Part shown: piece after piece, positions 61,158 through 64,000 of the stretch | How positions within the stretch are numbered: the first letter of the stretch is position 1 | How the letters are laid out: every line of letters starts with the position of its first letter | Origin: Bacillota bacterium | GTDB taxonomy: Bacteria > Armatimonadota > HRBIN16 | Assembly: GCA_023511455.1 (NCBI GenBank) | Contig: JAIMBJ010000010.1 | Coordinates: 31,277-95,276 of the forward strand | Direction: 5' to 3' | DNA length: 64,000 nucleotides | Notes under the pieces: model-generated | What the model saw: only the letters and a program-made list of their open reading frames with translations | Databases searched by the model: none | What the model was told of the DNA's origin: nothing | Made by a program: the position numbers and the translations under genes

Positions 61158-62789
61158 CTACTTCAGCGGAAACGCCAGAACCTTGCCGTTTGCTGATGCT
61201 GCCACCACTACATCCTCCGCCGACAGACCGGAGATACTGGGCGAGCGCACAAACGATTCTCCGTTGTTGCTGCCGTCGTACAGGTAAAACTCCTGCGGGT
61301 TGTCGGCATTGATGGCATAGAACTTGCCGTTGTCGCTGCCAATGTAGATGTACGGCGTGTTGCTGCCCTGTTTGCGTACCACGATGGGCATCCCCAGAAA
61401 CCTGCCTGCGTCGCGCGGCTGAATGGGATAGCCGCTCTTCGGGGTGCCGTCGGAGGCGTGCACAGCATGTATCTTGCCATCCGTGGTGCCGAAATAGACC
61501 ACCTGTGCCACCCAGTCGAAGAAGGGACTGCCCACAATGGGCGCACCCGCATCATACATCCAGCGCACATGCGGAACTGTGGGGTCAGGCGTGGCGTTCA
61601 TCGCGTAGAACAGGCCGTTTTGCCCGCCGATGAAAAGGGTGTTTGTGCGAATGTCAATCCACGGCGAACTGGTTATCGGTTGACCCGGAGAGACCATCTC
61701 CGACCACACGCCCTGCAGGTCGCTGGAGCGGAAGCACACCACGAATCCGTCGCCTGTACCTGCCCACAGGTGCGTGGTTCCTGGCGCAGAAGGCGTAGAG
61801 GAGAACTGGCTGCCCCACTGGCTGGAAACGGCGAGTAGCATACCGTTGGCGTCGTACGAGCGGATGCGCCCATCCTGGGCGGGTACAAACAGGATGCCGT
61901 TCTGCACTACGGGCGATGCCACGATACTCACCCCGCTGGCAACGGTGCGGGTACCGTGCACCGCGCCCGAGTTGGGGTCCACCAGCTGCACCCGTCCGTC
62001 CGCCGTCGGCACGTAGAGCACACCGGCGCGCGCCGCGACACGCCCTGGCATGGCGGCACCCAAACTGACGGGCGTTTCCCATGCGGTGGTACCCGCGTTT
62101 TGCCCGTTCACCCAGTAGGCGTACAGCTCCCCTGTGCTGGAACCAATAATCGCCTTTCCACCCGTGATGGTCACGTCGCCCGATACCCCGCCAGGCACGC
62201 TGGCGGTCCACAGTGGCGAGAAGGGGTTCACTACGTCCGCTGCCACACTGTGGAGAGCATACTTCTGGTTGTCGAAGTTGGAAGTCACCCGGAACGGAAG
62301 CTCCCGAACGGTGCTGCCGGTTACAGGGTCAGGTGGCGCGGTCACAGTCACAAAGAGTCGGTATTCATCGTTCATTCGCAACGTGGGTGTGCGGTTGATA
62401 ACATTGTTCTCATCGGCGTCGCGCTGACCGTTGCCGTTGGTGTCCTCGATGAAAACCACCGACCATCCGGCGGGTAGTGCACCGGTGTTCAGCTGGTAGT
62501 AGTCATCGCCGTTGCCGGTGTTCTTCACGGTCACCGGAAAGTTGTAAGAGCCTCCCGGGTTCAGCGTCGCCTCCTGCACCGCGAGAGTCACTTGTACATC
62601 TGCTACCTGTGCTACGGTGAGCGTGACCGTATTGGAGACGGTGTTGTAGGAGTTTCCACCGGAATCGATGTAGGTCGCCAGCGCCTGCAGGGGAATCTGC
62701 GTGCCCGCAGGCGTTAGCTGGGCAAATGCGGTTATATTCAACGCGCAGACGATGGCTGCGGCGAGCCACATGCAACAGTGAGTTTTCAT
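61158..62789 (-). CDS. Secreted PQQ-like beta-propeller protein
   Basis: This 543-residue exported protein starts at ATG 62789 after AAGGAG, with the signal peptide MWLAAAIVCALNITAFAQ. Residues 30-170 form a NEW3/DUF11-like beta sandwich (VTVKNTGNGDDYYQLNTGAL). Residues 190-543 are a PQQ-type propeller with repeated SSPWIDIRTNTLFIGGQNGLFYAM-like blades (TDGKIHAVHASDG, SDNGKFYAINAD). It is probably a cell-surface or periplasmic binding protein; no catalytic site is visible. Confidence 0.85.
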   Translation of the reverse strand: MKTHCCMWLAAAIVCALNITAFAQLTPAGTQIPLQALATYIDSGGNSYNTVSNTVTLTVAQVADVQVTLAVQEATLNPGGSYNFPVTVKNTGNGDDYYQLNTGALPAGWSVVFIEDTNGNGQRDADENNVINRTPTLRMNDEYRLFVTVTAPPDPVTGSTVRELPFRVTSNFDNQKYALHSVAADVVNPFSPLWTASVPGGVSGDVTITGGKAIIGSSTGELYAYWVNGQNAGTTAWETPVSLGAAMPGRVAARAGVLYVPTADGRVQLVDPNSGAVHGTRTVASGVSIVASPVVQNGILFVPAQDGRIRSYDANGMLLAVSSQWGSQFSSTPSAPGTTHLWAGTGDGFVVCFRSSDLQGVWSEMVSPGQPITSSPWIDIRTNTLFIGGQNGLFYAMNATPDPTVPHVRWMYDAGAPIVGSPFFDWVAQVVYFGTTDGKIHAVHASDGTPKSGYPIQPRDAGRFLGMPIVVRKQGSNTPYIYIGSDNGKFYAINADNPQEFYLYDGSNNGESFVRSPSISGLSAEDVVVAASANGKVLAFPLK

Positions 62790-62961
62790 AGACTGCTCCT
62801 TGCACGGGTGGTTCTCACAGGGGTTGTGCCACAGACTCGGAAAGAGCACAGCTGGTAAACGTCTGAGGGAGCCGAACTTCTGGTAGCAATGCGGATAGCA
62901 GGATTACCAGTATGAGAGGCGAAGCTGAGTAAGAGCGATAAGCTCGCGTGGAGGGTGCAAC

Positions 62962-64000
62962 ATGCGGCTTTTCTGTGCTATGGGGGTGTTGCTGATGCTT
63001 CTGGCAGCAGCCGCCGCGCAAAGCGAGTGGGGTCTTCCCTTAAAGGAAAAGGCGGAGCGGTTCGAGCAGGATGTGTTGCGTAAGCACTGGTTGAACGGTC
63101 TTTATATCGCGCAGATCCAGGTGCCGCCAGAGGGACAACCTGCCGACCACACCACCGAGGGTGGCTCCGACGTGGCGCACAGCGTCAACTGGACGTGCTA
63201 CTACCTGTCCGGGCAAATCCATCGCTACCTGCTTACGAAGGACCCTGCCGTGCGCGAGCATTGTCGACAGGTCTACCGCGGCTTGCTGAGCCTGACCCAG
63301 ATTTCGGGCATTCGCGGCTTCGTGGCGCGAGGCTATGTGAAAGGCAGAGGCGAGACGCGCGAGGAACGTCTGAACCCCCGCCGTGCCCACCTCTGGCACC
63401 AGGGAGTACCGCCCTACGAGGAGTACCGCTGGCGCGGCAGCCCCAGCCACCACACCTACAGCAGTGTGGCGCACGCCTTCGCACTCTATGCCCTGCTGGT
63501 TGCGGACGAAGACGAGAAAAAGCAATGCGCCCAGACCATCGACGCGCTGGTGGAATACTGGCTCGACCGCGACATGAACGTGTACGATGAACACGGCAAC
63601 CTCTCCGACACCATTCTGGGATTTACAGACGGACGCACCCCCAGCCTCAACGTGGTGATGGCACTCTCCGCACTGCGTATCGCCCACCATTTCACCGGCA
63701 AAGCAAAGTTTCTGGAAGCGTACGAGCGACTGGCGAAGCAGTATGGGGTGCGCGGATATACCGATCGCGTGCTGGGGGTAGAGAGCTTCGACGACTGCAA
63801 CCATGTTTACCATCACCTCGAGGTGCTGATGCAGATCGAAAGGGACGAGGCGATGCGGGCATTCTACCATCATGTGGCGCAGCAAATGTGGCAGGCGCAC
63901 CAGCGTGACAGGTGTCCGCTGTACACCTACATCCATTTTGCGCTCTTCCCCGATACACCCGGTAAAGAGGAGGCACTGCAGGGCGCACGGTGGACACTAC
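62962..64000 (+). CDS. Secreted helical protein, 3' end beyond window
   Basis: ATG 62962 follows GGAGGGTG and opens a frame of 346 codons that runs off the right edge without a stop. It has the signal peptide MRLFCAMGVLLMLLAAAAAQ. The visible part is aromatic and predicted helical, with TTEGGSDVAHSVNWTCYYL, SPSHHTYSSVAHAFALYALL, DSLVEYWLDRD-like ALVEYWLDRD and ESFDDCNHVYHHLEVLMQIE. The pattern suggests an alpha/alpha toroid enzyme (polysaccharide lyase or six-hairpin type), but the family is not certain. It is divergent from the beta-propeller gene, with 172 bases between them. Confidence 0.8.
   Translation, partial: MRLFCAMGVLLMLLAAAAAQSEWGLPLKEKAERFEQDVLRKHWLNGLYIAQIQVPPEGQPADHTTEGGSDVAHSVNWTCYYLSGQIHRYLLTKDPAVREHCRQVYRGLLSLTQISGIRGFVARGYVKGRGETREERLNPRRAHLWHQGVPPYEEYRWRGSPSHHTYSSVAHAFALYALLVADEDEKKQCAQTIDALVEYWLDRDMNVYDEHGNLSDTILGFTDGRTPSLNVVMALSALRIAHHFTGKAKFLEAYERLAKQYGVRGYTDRVLGVESFDDCNHVYHHLEVLMQIERDEAMRAFYHHVAQQMWQAHQRDRCPLYTYIHFALFPDTPGKEEALQGARWTL

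Overview
The window looks like a chromosomal segment of a moderately GC-rich member of the Armatimonadota. The main clue is the prepilin-like protein at 55351-56136, whose FTLIE helix followed by [13 protein letters not shown] is typical of that phylum. Supporting clues are many secreted carbohydrate-active proteins, two DUF1080 proteins, coiled-coil PD-(D/E)XK-like proteins and an RHS remnant. The phylum is an inference, because no rRNA is present. Most of the sequence is ordinary housekeeping DNA with short accessory stretches between operons.

Layout. 1-2.8 kb: tail of an unknown gene, a PhoB/PhoR-like two-component pair and a TauE/SafE permease. 2.9-4.2 kb: a broken PIN-domain gene, its small partner and a possible nuclease. 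4.3-7.1 kb (minus): ftsE-ftsX and an EnvC-like murein hydrolase activator. 7.2-12.4 kb: a large secreted protein, a membrane protein, a PfkB sugar kinase and a CPBP protease. 12.3-15.5 kb (minus): a large secreted glycosidase-like protein. 15.5-20.2 kb: two paralogous coiled-coil genes flank selD, purE and a convergent purK. 20.2-24.8 kb (minus): aroF-tyrA-aroA-cmk-plsC, with 4-base overlaps at the tyrA/aroA and aroA/cmk joints. 24.8-28.3 kb: an accessory stretch with dispersed repeats, a strong promoter, a 35-codon ORF, two secreted proteins and an RHS remnant. 28.3-34.1 kb (minus): tig-clpP-clpX-lon behind a strong promoter. 34.2-38.8 kb: a decayed nucleotidyltransferase, then nrdR and the B12-dependent ribonucleotide reductase nrdJ behind a likely NrdR box. 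38.9-46.5 kb: a DedA protein, a 1214-residue secreted protein, a sugar isomerase and a cytoplasmic GH-A-like hydrolase. 46.5-48.1 kb: GDPD phosphodiesterase and a DUF1080 protein. 48.2-52.3 kb: lexA and pyruvate-dehydrogenase-type E1/E2 genes. 52.4-57 kb: a PHP metallohydrolase, a small membrane protein, a pseudopilin and a second DUF1080 protein. 57-64 kb: a secreted pentaheme cytochrome, tRNA-Asn, an ATPase whose 3' end runs into that tRNA, a beta-propeller protein and a secreted protein cut by the window edge.

The strongest unusual signal is selD. Its reading frame starts at 16394 and contains an in-frame TGA (16442-16444) at codon 17, exactly where the catalytic Cys or Sec of selenophosphate synthetase lies. 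A perfect 7-bp hairpin follows immediately, as a bacterial SECIS element should. This makes SelD itself a likely selenoprotein and implies a Sec-decoding host. Other points of interest are a 54/87-bp tandem-repeat expansion in a coiled-coil gene, the NrdR operator with a phased second palindrome, two genes whose C-termini are encoded by a repeat or by an antisense tRNA, and three decayed accessory genes.
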